A DNA stretch of 64,000 nucleotides from Berberis thunbergii (Eukaryota > Streptophyta > Magnoliopsida > Ranunculales > Berberidaceae), in NCBI GenBank assembly GCA_003290165.1, contig QNQO01001168.1, forward strand, positions 124,001 to 188,000, read 5' to 3'. The position numbers and the translations under genes are program-made. This document shows positions 55,401 to 63,648 of this stretch, one piece after another. Under the pieces are notes generated by a model that saw only the letters and a list, made by a program, of their open reading frames with translations, did not search any database and was not told the DNA's origin. Numbering within the stretch: position 1 is the stretch's first letter; every line of letters starts with the position of its first letter.

Positions 55401-55814
55401 TGGTCAGATGTGGATACCCTCAAATACCTGGATCGTTGTTATAGACACAAAACCTTTGATTATGATCTGCCTTGGAAGCAGTATTAAGTGTATAAATGTA
55501 AATACGATCAATATATATGGGTAGACTAACCCTTGGATGTCTTCTTTCTTTGCAGGCTGAGATTGCTTGCAAACTCCAAAGGCTACCGGCTGGATGATAC
55601 TGGACTATTTCTGGCCACTCAGGGTTCTGGCAGAAAACGGGTATCTAAGAATACAAATTCTTTCATTTTCTCCTTAGTCCCATGATACCCTATCCTAAGT
55701 TATTTTTTATTCTAGGGTGAAAGGTTGTTTACAAGTTTGAGCTTCAAGACAGAAAAGGAAGTGTTCAATTTTTTGGGATTTCCTTGGCTTGAACCAAATG
55801 AGAGGAATTTGTGA
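31470..55814 (+). CDS. POLL: DNA polymerase lambda (family X), 14 exons
   Basis: Exons: 31470-31595, 32789-32926, 35118-35462, 35625-35703, 35794-35924, 36410-36472, 38239-38418, 38514-38567, 44297-44385, 44602-44692, 53720-53800, 55089-55156, 55556-55640, 55716-55814. All are GT-AG and in phase; 1629 nt, 542 aa, close to the known plant enzyme (about 530). Domains: basic start; BRCT (about 22-105, [12 protein letters not shown]...YQWLEDSL); Ser-rich linker (110-210); 8-kDa lyase-like domain (213-290, [25 protein letters not shown]); fingers ([19 protein letters not shown]); palm with catalytic Asp390 and Asp392 ([17 protein letters not shown]) and Asp457 (HRIDLK); AWTGND; C-terminal [12 protein letters not shown]. 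It fills short gaps in nuclear base-excision and double-strand-break repair. Transposons inflate the introns (intron 8, 5.7 kb; intron 10, 9.0 kb), but no exon is broken. Confidence 0.95.
32197..32529. mobile_element. hAT-type MITE, TSD TTGACTAG, in POLL intron 1
   Basis: 333 bp with ends TAGGGTTGAAAACC and, in reverse, TAGGGTTGAACAAAA. Perfect 8-bp duplications TTGACTAG lie at 32189-32196 and 32530-32537. The interior repeats AACCGAATCGACCAATCGG-type motifs in both orientations. No coding capacity. Confidence 0.85.
34437..34940. repeat. Dispersed repeat with GTGTCGGACAC-like motifs (copy A)
   Basis: In POLL intron 2. The left end reads AAGGATGCATGGACATGGAC; the interior has TTAAATCGCAATTAAAAGAG and ACGTCAAATGGATCAACAAC. 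The right part is dense in CGTGTCTGACAC-type motifs. An inverted relative lies at 40340-40970. Probably a non-autonomous DNA transposon; no duplication was identified. Confidence 0.5.
36654..36744 (+). mobile_element. tRNA-derived SINE in POLL intron 6, 17-bp TSD
   Basis: Begins TAGCCTGGTTGGATGGTTAA (A box TAGCCTGGTTGG), has a B box GGGTTCTATACCC about 30 bp on, and ends with an A run. It is flanked by perfect copies of AAGAGCAGTGCAAATGG (36637-36653 and 36745-36761). At 91 bp it is very short but looks complete. The perfect duplication suggests a recent insertion. Confidence 0.88.
37285..37580. mobile_element. MITE in POLL intron 6
   Basis: The left end GGGTGTGTTTGGTTCTAAAG and the right end, in reverse, CCTTGTTTGGTTCTAGAG are similar for about 20 bp and enclose AT-rich and CT-rich non-coding sequence. 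A TIR of this form suggests a PIF/Harbinger or hAT MITE. The exact ends and the duplication are unclear. Confidence 0.45.
38568..39754. other. POLL intron 8, left part: nothing recognised
   Basis: Non-coding, AT-rich. A tract of ten G lies at 39099-39108 (flanking sequence TGGATTGG / AGATCTTAGG). No exon or element end is supported. Confidence 0.5.
40340..40970. repeat. Dispersed repeat with GTGTCGGACAC-like motifs (copy B)
   Basis: Inverted relative of 34437-34940. It starts with CTCGTGTCCGACACATATTC, has AGACTCGATAATCAACTTTA, and ends CTTGTCCATGTCTGTGCATCCTT near 40967. It lies inside the LTR element of POLL intron 8. Confidence 0.5.
41102..41776. mobile_element. hAT-type element, CTAGGCG-rich ends
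   Basis: 675 bp with ends TAGTGTTCTAAAAATCGC and, in reverse, CAATGTTCTAAAAATTGG. The subterminal parts carry GCGCCTAGG / CCGCCCAGAC repeats around an AT-rich middle. The flanks CTCCCCAC (41094-41101) and TTCCCCAC (41777-41784) match at 7 of 8 positions. No transposase. Nested in the LTR element. Confidence 0.7.
41827..43125. mobile_element. hAT-type element with AGATC-rich core, TSD CCTCGCCC
   Basis: 1299 bp with ends TAGGGATGGCAACGGGGCGG and, in reverse, TAGGGATGGCAGTGGGGCGG. Perfect 8-bp duplications CCTCGCCC lie at 41819-41826 and 43126-43133. Subterminal GGCGGATATCCG motifs flank a core dominated by GATCAGATC words (42120-42470), then GA-rich and CTTCGCTG sequence. A TATA-like CCCTTTATAAAGGG lies at 42915-42928. 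It has no transposase and is related to 47537-49036 in the opposite orientation. Confidence 0.9.
44693..45362. other. POLL intron 10, left part: nothing recognised
   Basis: AT-rich intron sequence without recognisable exon, RNA gene or element end. Confidence 0.5.
45363..45734 (+). mobile_element. Possible solo LTR
   Basis: Starts TGTGAGGGGTATTTTCGG and ends CCTGATAACA, with a promoter-like CTATAAAG pair (45530, 45553) followed by GA-rich sequence as in plant LTR R regions. The flanks TGAAC and TGAAT agree at 4 of 5 bases. No partner LTR was found, so this is tentative. Confidence 0.4.
45975..46304. mobile_element. Foldback MITE, GGGTGTGTTTGG family (copy 2), TSD TAA
   Basis: 330 bp, close copy of 18917-19245. 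Ends GGGTGTGTTTGGTTGCATGG and CAACCAAACACACCC; TAA on both sides (45972-45974, 46305-46307). Nearly the whole element can fold on itself. Lies in POLL intron 10. Confidence 0.85.
46305..47026. other. No gene recognised
   Basis: Part of POLL intron 10. A 64-codon open frame at 46491-46685 (plus) has no family resemblance that I recognise and no exon borders. Treated as non-coding. Confidence 0.4.
47537..49036. mobile_element. hAT-type element with AGATCT-rich core, TSD CTTCTGTT
   Basis: 1500 bp with ends TAGGGATGGCAGTGGGGCGG and, in reverse, TAGGGATGGCAACGGGGCGG. Perfect 8-bp duplications CTTCTGTT lie at 47529-47536 and 49037-49044, inside the LINE. A TATA-like CTATATAAAGGGATT (47739-47753) lies near the left end, then a CT-rich stretch, then about 400 bp of GATCAGATCTCTGTCATCAG-type repeats (48175-48560). 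Related to 41827-43125; no transposase. Confidence 0.92.
50287..50570 (+). mobile_element. Probable solo LTR in the LINE
   Basis: Shares TTAGTATTAGTAATATTGTAAT, ATAAATAAGGCGTAGGTTGT and GGTTGATTGAATAAAGAGTA with the LTRs of the element at 39755-44227, in the same order. It interrupts the LINE reverse transcriptase between [14 protein letters not shown] and KGFKV. I could not define a 5-bp duplication, so the borders are approximate. Confidence 0.6.
51361..52340. other. POLL intron 10: nothing recognised
   Basis: AT-rich non-coding sequence between the LINE and the TRIM. No element termini or exons were found. Confidence 0.45.
52346..52690 (-). mobile_element. TRIM (miniature LTR retrotransposon), TSD GAAAG
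   Basis: 345 bp. Two direct terminal repeats of 74 and 75 bp (52346-52419, 52616-52690) begin TGTCATGA and end GTGACA, with GGAGGGGAAGGTT between. Perfect 5-bp duplications GAAAG lie at 52341-52345 and 52691-52695. On the minus strand the first LTR is followed by ATTGGTATCAATGCC, a Met-tRNA-type primer-binding site, which gives the orientation. No coding sequence. Lies in POLL intron 10. Confidence 0.9.
53850..54136. mobile_element. Foldback MITE in POLL intron 11
   Basis: The left arm TTGGCACTTTTGTAAC, then AAAACAGTATCATTTTTTAG, mirrors the right arm (in reverse) TTGGCATTTGTAACC, then AAAACAGTATCATTTTTAAA; both continue into GTTACAATTCACC. The centre has repeated ATGATACTATT motifs. The exact duplication was not determined. 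Confidence 0.65.
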
Positions 55815-56316
55815 GTTGACAGAATATACTCTTTCAGTAGATGTGTGTAAAGAGGACTGTTACTTACACTTGTTTTCAGGTTTTGCTGTAAAAAAGAATG
55901 TTGATAAATGGCCATTGTTTTTATCCTTAGGCCTTGCAAATGGTTGGAGTTTATGTTCCACTGTTGTTTTTTGACAACTAATTTTGGAAAGGATTTTTGG
56001 TACTGCAGTCTAGTGCAATCTTAAATCCATAATTTCTTCTACTCGTTCAAAGTTTTAAATTGTGTTTCATCACTTACGATTTTCTTTATTGGTCAAGTTT
56101 GGAATTTACACCCTTCTAAAGCATAGCTAGCCCTGGTTTACTTTGCTACCTTTTTCTTTCACATGGAAAAAAAAAGTGAATATAACACTGGTTATTCTTA
56201 GGGTGTATTAATTGAATACAAAAATAGTGAAAAAGAGTGGAGGAGAGGAGAGAGTGGGAGTGAAGATATGAATGATCCCCTGAAAAATTTTCTCGCTTAC
56301 TCTCTTATGTTTATTA
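55815..56316. other. 3' flank of POLL
   Basis: Likely holds the 3' untranslated region of the polymerase lambda gene. No AATAAA was pinned down. Nothing else is recognised. Confidence 0.4.
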
Positions 56317-57757
56317 CTAGGTATTCTCTATGTCGTTGGTATGATAAAAGGTTAACATGACAAATATAATTTATTCTACTTTAAATATCAAGAGAAATAA
56401 ATATCAAAGTGTTGAGTATGTGAATCAAATTCATGCACTCTTGTTGCATTAAGTTCTACATGATTCGTTTGATTTTTATATTTGAATAAATCTTAGTTGT
56501 CTTTTATCTCTAATCGTAAACACCATTCTGATTTGTAATATAGACTAGAGTATTTCTCGTGCCGTTGACATAATAAAAGTTTAACATGATAAATAAAGTT
56601 TAGGCTACTTTAAATATCAAGATAAATAAATTTTAAAATGTTGGGTATGAGAATCGAATCCATGCATCTTGGTGCTTTAAGTTTCGCGAAATCTGTTAGA
56701 TTCTTATATTTGGATAAATCTCAACCATCCTTTATCTTCAACCTCAAACACTATTAGATTCTTATATTTGGATAAATCATAGCCATCCTTTATCTTCAAC
56801 CTCAGACACCATCCTGATTTGTAATAAAGACTAGAGTATTTTTCATGTTGTTGGCTCGATAAAAGTTTAAAACTTGTCAAAACATGATTACTCTTAAGTT
56901 TTCATCTCTCATACTTACGTTTTTAATCACCACCATCAACAATTGAAGAAAAATAAATAAATATCAAAATGTTGGGTATGAAAATCAAACTCATGCACTC
57001 TTGGTGCTTTAAGTTCTATACGATCCATTACATTCTTATATTTAGGTAAATTTCAACTGTCTTTTATCTCCAACCTCCAACACCATCTTGATTTGTAATA
57101 CAACTTAGCATATTACCCTTGTCGTTGACAATCCACAAACATTTTTTTTTTTTAATTTTTTTCCTGCTAACTATCATGCATTGGACACCATCCCCACTAT
57201 TGCCTTCTGTCAGTTCCATAAAAAAAATATTATATTTTAGAATGTTAGCTAATTTTTTAGAGTCAATCTCGGTTAAAATTAGAATCGATTAAATATTTGG
57301 GGTCTTTGCTTGAACGCTCATTAAAATGTAAGCCCATTTCATTGAAAAATATTATACTTAAGCATGAAATATTAAAAATACTTATTTTTAATAATAAAAT
57401 ACATATTTTCAATTTTAAGTTTTTGTATTGATAACTGGTTTTGTTGGAAATATCTTCTAAATTGTATTTCAATGATACCAAGTTTACCAAAATTTGATAA
57501 TTACGTAGATAGTTGTGATAATTTTCATTTTGAAAAAAATGAAAACATAATACTTTCTTTCTGTCCACCACATGTTCATTTCATAAAAAATTTCAAATTA
57601 TTTTCATTTTTTTGCTCTTTTACGGTTATATATTTACAAACATGTCATCATATGAAATGAATCTCAACCCTCAACACATTTCACAACTTTCAATCTTAGT
57701 CATCATTATCTCCAATTGGCAATGAATAGTAAAACAAAACTCTGAATTATAATATGA
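56317..57757 (-). repeat. Four tandem Helitron-like units, minus orientation
   Basis: Unit borders at 56317, 56545, 56831 and about 57104. Read on the minus strand each unit starts TCTATATTACAAATCAG or similar and ends in CTAG/CTAA after a GTCAACGGCACGAG-type stem and loop. The first three units (228, 286 and about 273 bp) are short internal-deletion forms sharing AAAATGTTGGGTATGA-AATC and CTTTATCTTCAACCTC. The fourth (about 650 bp) is the longer form also found at 2.2-5.8 kb. No coding sequence. Confidence 0.6.
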
Positions 57758-59083
57758 ATTATTTTTATTCATTTGTCTTCATTGTTAGGTTTTCTATAAA
57801 AATATAAAAAAAAAAAAAAACAAATCAAAGGCAACCTTAATTTATGTTACTTATTGCTCGGGTTGAGTATTGCTTTGCTAAAAGATGTAATTTTTTGTTG
57901 CCTCATGTTCGCAAGATCTGTGTGATATGTATATTGGATGTAGGTTTTTGTTGCCTCACGAGAGGCTAACCAAATGGAAATAACCCCCTTGGTTTTACAG
58001 GGATTTTATGTTGTTTCAAACTTCAATGCATTGTAAGAATGGTGATTATCAAAATTTGGGGTAGTGTTTTAGCATGGAGAATTTATGTCCGAGAGTTGAC
58101 ACAAAACTTATTGGTTTACAAACATAGTTCTATATGTTTATGGTCCAAATTTTGTTTTATAAACCATTCTAGCTGCAAATCATGTATTTTCATAATCATA
58201 AGCTAATAAGGGTCATAGGTGAGTATTCAAAAATCTTGCTAGAAGTCAATTGTTTTTCAAGGAGTGAGATAATCTACAATTATCCAACCAGAATTTCATT
58301 GAGAAGGAGATATAGATTGGTTGAGAGAAGGACTTGCAATCGAGATAGGCAATTTCCCTTAAAAATTTGTTCTATCTCTCATTGTTTGGTTGGAAAAGGA
58401 GGTTAATTCCCCATCATTTGGTTCGATTGCCAACCAGTGGTTGGAGGAACGTTTGCAAGCTCATATGAAAGATATTGCGGTTTGCATTGGTGTCGGAAGC
58501 AGAGACTAGGTTTTGTTTTTCTTTGTTCTAAAATTTTGATGAAGCTGTACTGAGTTAAAAGGGACGTTCTTGGAACATTTCCAATGGATGGTTTAACCTG
58601 AGACTCGAAAAGGGCATGATATCATATGACATGGGTGGACAAAGCTGGTTGCCCTTCAATGAAACATTTAGCAAAAACAGAATGTTTGACTTTGGGGGTA
58701 AACAGTTGTTATTATTCAAAACAAAAGGGGCCAACGTGACCTCTCGGCTATCCCACCCAAGACAATCTTAGGTGCGCAAAATTGTTTTTGCTCCATCCAA
58801 ATGAAGTAACCCCTCGCAATTGATCTTTTTGGGCAATGCATTGGAGTATGAAAATGCACCCAAATTTGATTTTTGAGCATGTCCACTGCAGATAGATATT
58901 CCTAGGAAAATTAGAATTTGTGTGGATTCGGTTGTATGACTTTGAGTAAGAGCATGCGTTTGAGAAAATGGGATCTTGCGGGTAAACATAGCACACTTCA
59001 GCTCCAGTCTCCAGACATACGTTGGGTTAAAAGCTCTTGAAAAAAAATCCAAAAGAAGATAAGGGAGATAGAGAGGGAGGGAA
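57758..59083. other. No gene recognised; upstream of PRIN2-like exon
   Basis: Mixed AT-rich sequence with short open frames that show no domain. The last 200 bp before 59084 may be promoter or leader of the plastid-protein gene. Confidence 0.4.
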
Positions 59084-59348
59084 ATGGGTTGCTTCATCGA
59101 TTGCTCACATCCTCACTCTCAATCAATCCTTACCTCATATTTACTCATCGCCAATCCAATTTCTTTCACTTGTTTCTACTTCTTCTTCATCTACTACTAC
59201 TACTACTGTCCCTCTAATTTATAGAAGAAAACCATCACTATCACTATCACTATCACCTTCTCTTCCCTCCTCCCAAAAGGTCAAGCTGTTCTGCAGAGCA
59301 GCAGCTGAGTACCAGTTTCCAGACCCCATCCTCGAATTTGCAGATGTT
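59084..59348 (+). CDS. PRIN2-like plastid protein, first exon (partial)
   Basis: In the frame starting at 59088 the exon encodes ASSIAHILTLNQSLPHIYSS, a Ser/Thr-rich stretch typical of a chloroplast transit peptide, then KVKLFCRAAAEYQFPDPILE and FADV, and ends at a GTAAGT donor (59349). CRAA...EY-FPDPI-EFA-(V/A)-E matches my memory of the start of the mature PLASTID REDOX INSENSITIVE 2 protein, a nucleoid factor for plastid gene transcription. Oddity: no in-frame ATG exists. An ATG at 59084 sits just upstream but is out of frame; loss of four bases there would join it to ASS. The gene may be broken or use another start. Later exons are not in the window; the presumed intron holds a copia element. 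Confidence 0.5.
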
Positions 59349-59429
59349 GTAAGTTGCTTTTTTTCTTCTTCTTCTTCTTTATCTCCAATGCTTAAATGTT
59401 TCTTTGTCTAACTGTTACCCACTACTTTG

Positions 59430-59785
59430 TGACAGGTTTAAGGCCAAATTGTATTGAAAAATATTGTTCTTCTTTCCATTCATTGAATAGAATACAAGCT
59501 TATATAGAGCTAACTTTGACCTAACCTAATAGAAATAGGAAACCTAGCAAACTTAGGAAACCAAAATACAATAGGAAATCTAACCAAACTTAGGAAACCA
59601 AAATACAATAGGAAACCACCATACACTAGGAAACCTCCCAAACCAAGGAAACAAATTACTAGCCATCGGAAAGTTTCCTAACCCCATAAAACTTTTAATC
59701 CCATAAAACTTGCAACACCAATATGCTAAAATATATTTTCCAAATAATAGAATATATTTCCTAATATATGATGTATTTCCTAATA
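59430..59785 (-). repeat. 3' LTR of the copia element
   Basis: 356 bp; repeated at 63301-63648. Read on the minus strand it starts TATTAGGAAATACATC instead of the usual TG and ends CTTAAACCTGTCA. Confidence 0.85.
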
Positions 59786-59790
59786 CCCCC

Positions 59791-61360
59791 TCAAGTTGGA
59801 GCATGAGGGTTAAGAATGCCCAACTTGCCAAGGAGATAATCGAACTGCGATTTGCCCAAAGCCTTTGTGAAAATGTCTGCCAACTGATCAGTCGTCGGCA
59901 CATAAGAAGGAGCAATAAGGACCATCCTGAATGGCATCACGAACGAAGTGACAATCAACTTCAATATGCTTCGTACGTTCATGGAAGACGGGGGTTCTGC
60001 GCAATGTATATGGCAGACTGACTATCACAAAAGAGGGGAACGGCCTTGGGATGAAGTACCCCTAAACTCAATAATAAACTTTCAACCATTTCAACTCACA
60101 CGTTATGGCGGCCATAGAGCGATATTCCGCCTCAGCCGAAGAACGAGAAACCGTATGTTGCTTCTTAGTTTTCCAAGCAATCGGAGAATGGCCCAAAAAC
60201 ACCAACCACCCCGTCAGGGACCTCCGAGTAATAGGGCAAGCGGCCCAATCAGAATCACACCAACCTTGCAAAGTCAAGTCACTATCCGAGCGCAGGAGAA
60301 TACCGTAACCCGGAGTACCTTTTAAATAGCGGACAACGCGCAATGCAGCATCCCAATGCTCCTGTCGCGGTTGCTGCATAAATTGAGATAGCACATGAAC
60401 CGAGTACGTCAAATCAGGACGTGTGACCGCCAAATAGACCAAACGCCCCACCAGTCGCCTATAAGACTCAGGATCCGAGAGAAGAGAACCCGTGGCACGC
60501 GCTAGTTGATGGTTTTGTTCGATCGGAGACATAGCAGGCTTCGAACCCAAGAGACCCACCTCCGAATAATATCAAGTGCATATTTACGTTGACAAAGAAA
60601 CAACCCGGCAGAGCTGCGGGCAACCTCAATACCAAGGAAGTATTTAAGGACCCCGAGGTCCTTCATATGAAAACAGGAGCCAAGGTAGCTTTTAAACAGA
60701 GCCAAAGCAGCAGAATCATTTCCAGAGAGTATTAAATCATCAACATACACGAGCACATTAATTTGAACCGGCCCCTTCTTATAAGTAAAAAGGGAATAAT
60801 CAGAATAGGACTGTAAAAAACCATACCCTTTTAAAGCTGACACGAGCTTAGCAAACCAACATCTAGGAGCCTGTTTCAATCCATATAGAGATTTACGCAA
60901 CCGACATACCAAACCAGGTTCATCAGAGGTAAAGCCAGGAGGGAGTTTCATATAGACCTCCTCATCTAGATCCCCGTGCAGGAAAGCATTGTGTACATCC
61001 ATCTGATGCAACTCCCAATTTTTAGAAGCCGCAATTGCAAGGAATGCACGAACAGTAGTCATTTTTGCCACTGGAGCAAATGTCTCGTCATAATCTATCC
61101 CTTCGGTCTGATGATTACCGAAAACAACCAAACGAGCCTTCAATCGCTCAATACTAGCATCAGATTTGTATTTTATCTTATACAACCATTGACTACCAAG
61201 AGCCTTCTTTCCTGAAGGCAACTTTTCCATAGTCCACGTCCCATTGTCTTCCAAGGCCCGCATCTCTGCTTGCATAGCGGCACGCCACCCTGCATCTTTT
61301 ACAGCCTCCTTAAAAAACTGTGGCTCTCTTCCAGCTGTAATAGCTGCAATAAAAATTTCG
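59791..61360 (-). pseudogene. Copia reverse transcriptase and RNase H, frameshifted
   Basis: The minus-strand frame 61275-60502 holds most of the RT ([52 protein letters not shown] and the catalytic YVDD in [14 protein letters not shown]). The next frame (60559-60068) carries the end of RT and RNase H (YLAVTRPDLTYSVHVLSQFM, GWCDSDWA, SSAEAEYRSMA). A last frame (59982-59791) ends [14 protein letters not shown]. Frame changes lie near 61330, 60565, 60070 and 59980. Catalytic motifs survive, but no continuous polyprotein exists. Confidence 0.88.
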
Positions 61361-61536
61361 GTGTTTTACAGAAAAACTGTCACAACTAACATAATGTGCT
61401 ATAGGATAAGGTGTACCTGAGGGAGGTGAAGATGTAGAAGCAGGTGAAGCGGAGGATGGACTATTTTTCTTCACCGTAGTGTGTGTAACAAAGTCACGTA
61501 GCTTAACCGAAGAATACTTTTCTCGAAAGCCACGAC

Positions 61537-63153
61537 CTAAATGCTCACTTGGCGGAGCATCTCCCGACACTGCCCCCCTGAATCATCCGTAGGAGAAGGC
61601 GTAGGCAACACCTGTGGTTGCGATGCAGAGAGCACGGGCTGCAACGGCGTGGCGGTGGGCTGTGGTATGGCTCGCGGCTGCTGGGCTGGAGCAGGCCTGG
61701 GTGTGGACGGTGTGGCAGCCTGTGGCGGCGACGGCAACTGTGTGGTGACCTGCGGCTGCTGGTCTGGAGCACCCCTGGGCGTGGGAGGGCGTACTAGCTG
61801 CCCCTCCTCAGCATTTTCTAAAAAATTCGGAAAATCCACAGCCACCCCTTCATGCAAATCACCATGAATGTCATTGCGAGCAGCAAAATTAGGAGCCTCA
61901 ACATCAAGATATGGGAAGACTTGCTCATAAAACTTGACATCCCTTGACACAAAAAAATTTTGCTTGTCCAAATCAAACAAATACCAACCCTTCTTGCCAA
62001 ACGGATATCCCACAAAAACACATTTACGACTTCTACTTGCAAACTTATCACCTTTTGCCTTCTGATTATGAGCGAAACACAGAGAACCGAAAACACGCAA
62101 TTCACCAAATGAAGGCGGACTACCAAACAAGACTTCATATGGAGTTTTATTGCCAAGAATACTAGAAGGTGTCCGATTGATGATATGAGCAGCGGCAAGG
62201 GCACATTCCCCCCAAAAATAAAGCGGTAGACCACCCTGAAATCGTAGGGCACGAGCAACATTCAAAATGTGTTTATGTTTCCTTTCTGCCCGGCCATTTT
62301 GTTGAGGAGTCCCCACACAAGAAGTTTGAAACAGAATGCCATTGACCAAAAAATAATCCTTTAGGCAATTAAATTCAGTACCATTATCACTACGAACAAT
62401 CTTCAATTTCTGAGAAAATTGTCTATCAATCATAGCTATAAAGGACAGAAACATTTTAAAAACTTCCGTTTTATCAACTAACAGATAGATCCACACAGCG
62501 CGGGAGAAGTCATCCACTAGTGTCAAAAAATAGCGAGCCCCACAAGACGATGGTGTATCATATGGCCCCCATAAATCACAATGGACTAACTCGAAAATGC
62601 GAGTAGAGTGATTGTCACTTAACGGAAAACTATCCCTAGAATGTTTAGCACGATGACAAACTTCACATGCTTTATTCAAGTTACCACTAGAATTGCTAAA
62701 AAAAGGAAGCAACTTCACCACTTTCTCAGAAGGATGCCCCAATCTGCGATGCCATAGCTCCAAAGAAGTTGAAGGAACAACTGAAACTGCTTTCACCTTT
62801 GTCTCCTCCCGTAAGTAGTATAGTCCATCCCTTCTGTCACCCGTTCCAATCACCTCCCTCGTGTGTCGGTCCTGGATAGCACACAAGTCGGAGTTAGTTA
62901 TGAATTCACAATTTATATCATCACTCAATTGTGAAGCCGAAATTAAATTACAATTTAATTTTGGAACATAAAGAACATGATTAAGAATAATTTTGTCAGT
63001 AAGCTTGACAATTCCTTCCTTCAAGGCAACAACGTTTTGACCATCTGGGAGGCCAACAGAACAGGGAGTCATAGTTCTTAGATTCGACAAATACGAAAAA
63101 TCTCCCGTAACATGATTGGAACATCCAGTGTCAATAATCCACTTACCATTCAA
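61537..63153 (-). pseudogene. Copia protease and integrase
   Basis: A 538-codon open frame. It starts in the protease (KWIIDTGCSNHVTGD, DTG active site), then the GAG-pre-integrase zinc-binding stretch (LWHRRLGHPSEK, CEVCHRAKHS), then the integrase core with the D-D-E residues (VHCDLWGPY, IVRSDNGTEF, GTPQQNGRAERKH) and a Pro/Gln-rich linker. The frame is lost near 61575 in a C-rich run; the neighbouring frame continues SGDAPPSEHLGRGFREK. There is no upstream gag, so this part could not be made as the usual polyprotein. Confidence 0.9.
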
Positions 63154-63300
63154 CCGATTAGTACCTGATCCGATGTGAAGATTGAGAGCCTGCCATTGTG
63201 CTGGTACCTATTGTTGGTAACATGGGCGTTTGATGGAAATTCTCTAATGTCCATGATAGCTCCTAGCTTATTGCTTGGTTTTAACCTTGCTCTGATACCA

Positions 63301-63648
63301 TGACAAGTTTAAGGCCAAATTGTATTGAAAATATTGTTCCTTTTTCCCATTCATTGAATAGAATACAAGCTTATATAGAGCTACTTTGACCTAACCTAAT
63401 AGAAATAGGAAACCTAGCAAACTTAGGAAACCAAAATACAATAGGAAATCTAACCAACTTAGGAAACCAAAATACAATAGGAACCACCATACACTAGGAA
63501 ACCTCCCAAACCAAGGAAACAAATTACTAGCCATCGGAAAGTTTCCTAACCCATAAAACTTCTAATCCCATAAAACTTGCAACACAATGCTAAAATATAT
63601 TTTCCTAATAATAGAATATATTTTCTAATATATGATGTATTCCTAATA
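63301..63648 (-). repeat. 5' LTR of the copia element
   Basis: 348 bp; mate of 59430-59785. Directly joined on the minus strand to the Met-tRNA primer site at 63300-63289. Confidence 0.85.

Larger units (their letters stand above)
59430..63648 (-). mobile_element. Ty1/copia retrotransposon lacking gag
   Basis: The LTRs at 59430-59785 (3') and 63301-63648 (5') share TTTAAGGCCAAATTGTATTG and AATACAAGCTTATATAGAGC and differ mainly by small indels. On the minus strand the 5' LTR is followed by the primer site TGGTATCAGAGC (63300-63289), and the 3' LTR is preceded by a TTGAGGGGG polypurine tract. Between the primer site and protease only about 140 bp remain, so gag is deleted. Coding order protease-integrase-RT-RNase H is that of copia. 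The 5-bp flanks CTTTG and GTACT do not match, so one end was rearranged or the element came from recombination. Confidence 0.9.

Noticed and set aside
55789..55974. Open frame after the POLL stop
   Set aside because: It reads the last exon in the wrong frame and then 3' flank.
58748..59097. Minus-strand open frame of 109 codons considered as a LINE zf-RVT tail
   Set aside because: Only vague similarity and no zinc-binding Cys/His pattern; overlaps the start of the PRIN2-like exon.
61541..61867. Gly/Cys-rich plus-strand open frame
   Set aside because: Shadow of the Pro/Gln-rich linker of the copia integrase on the other strand.
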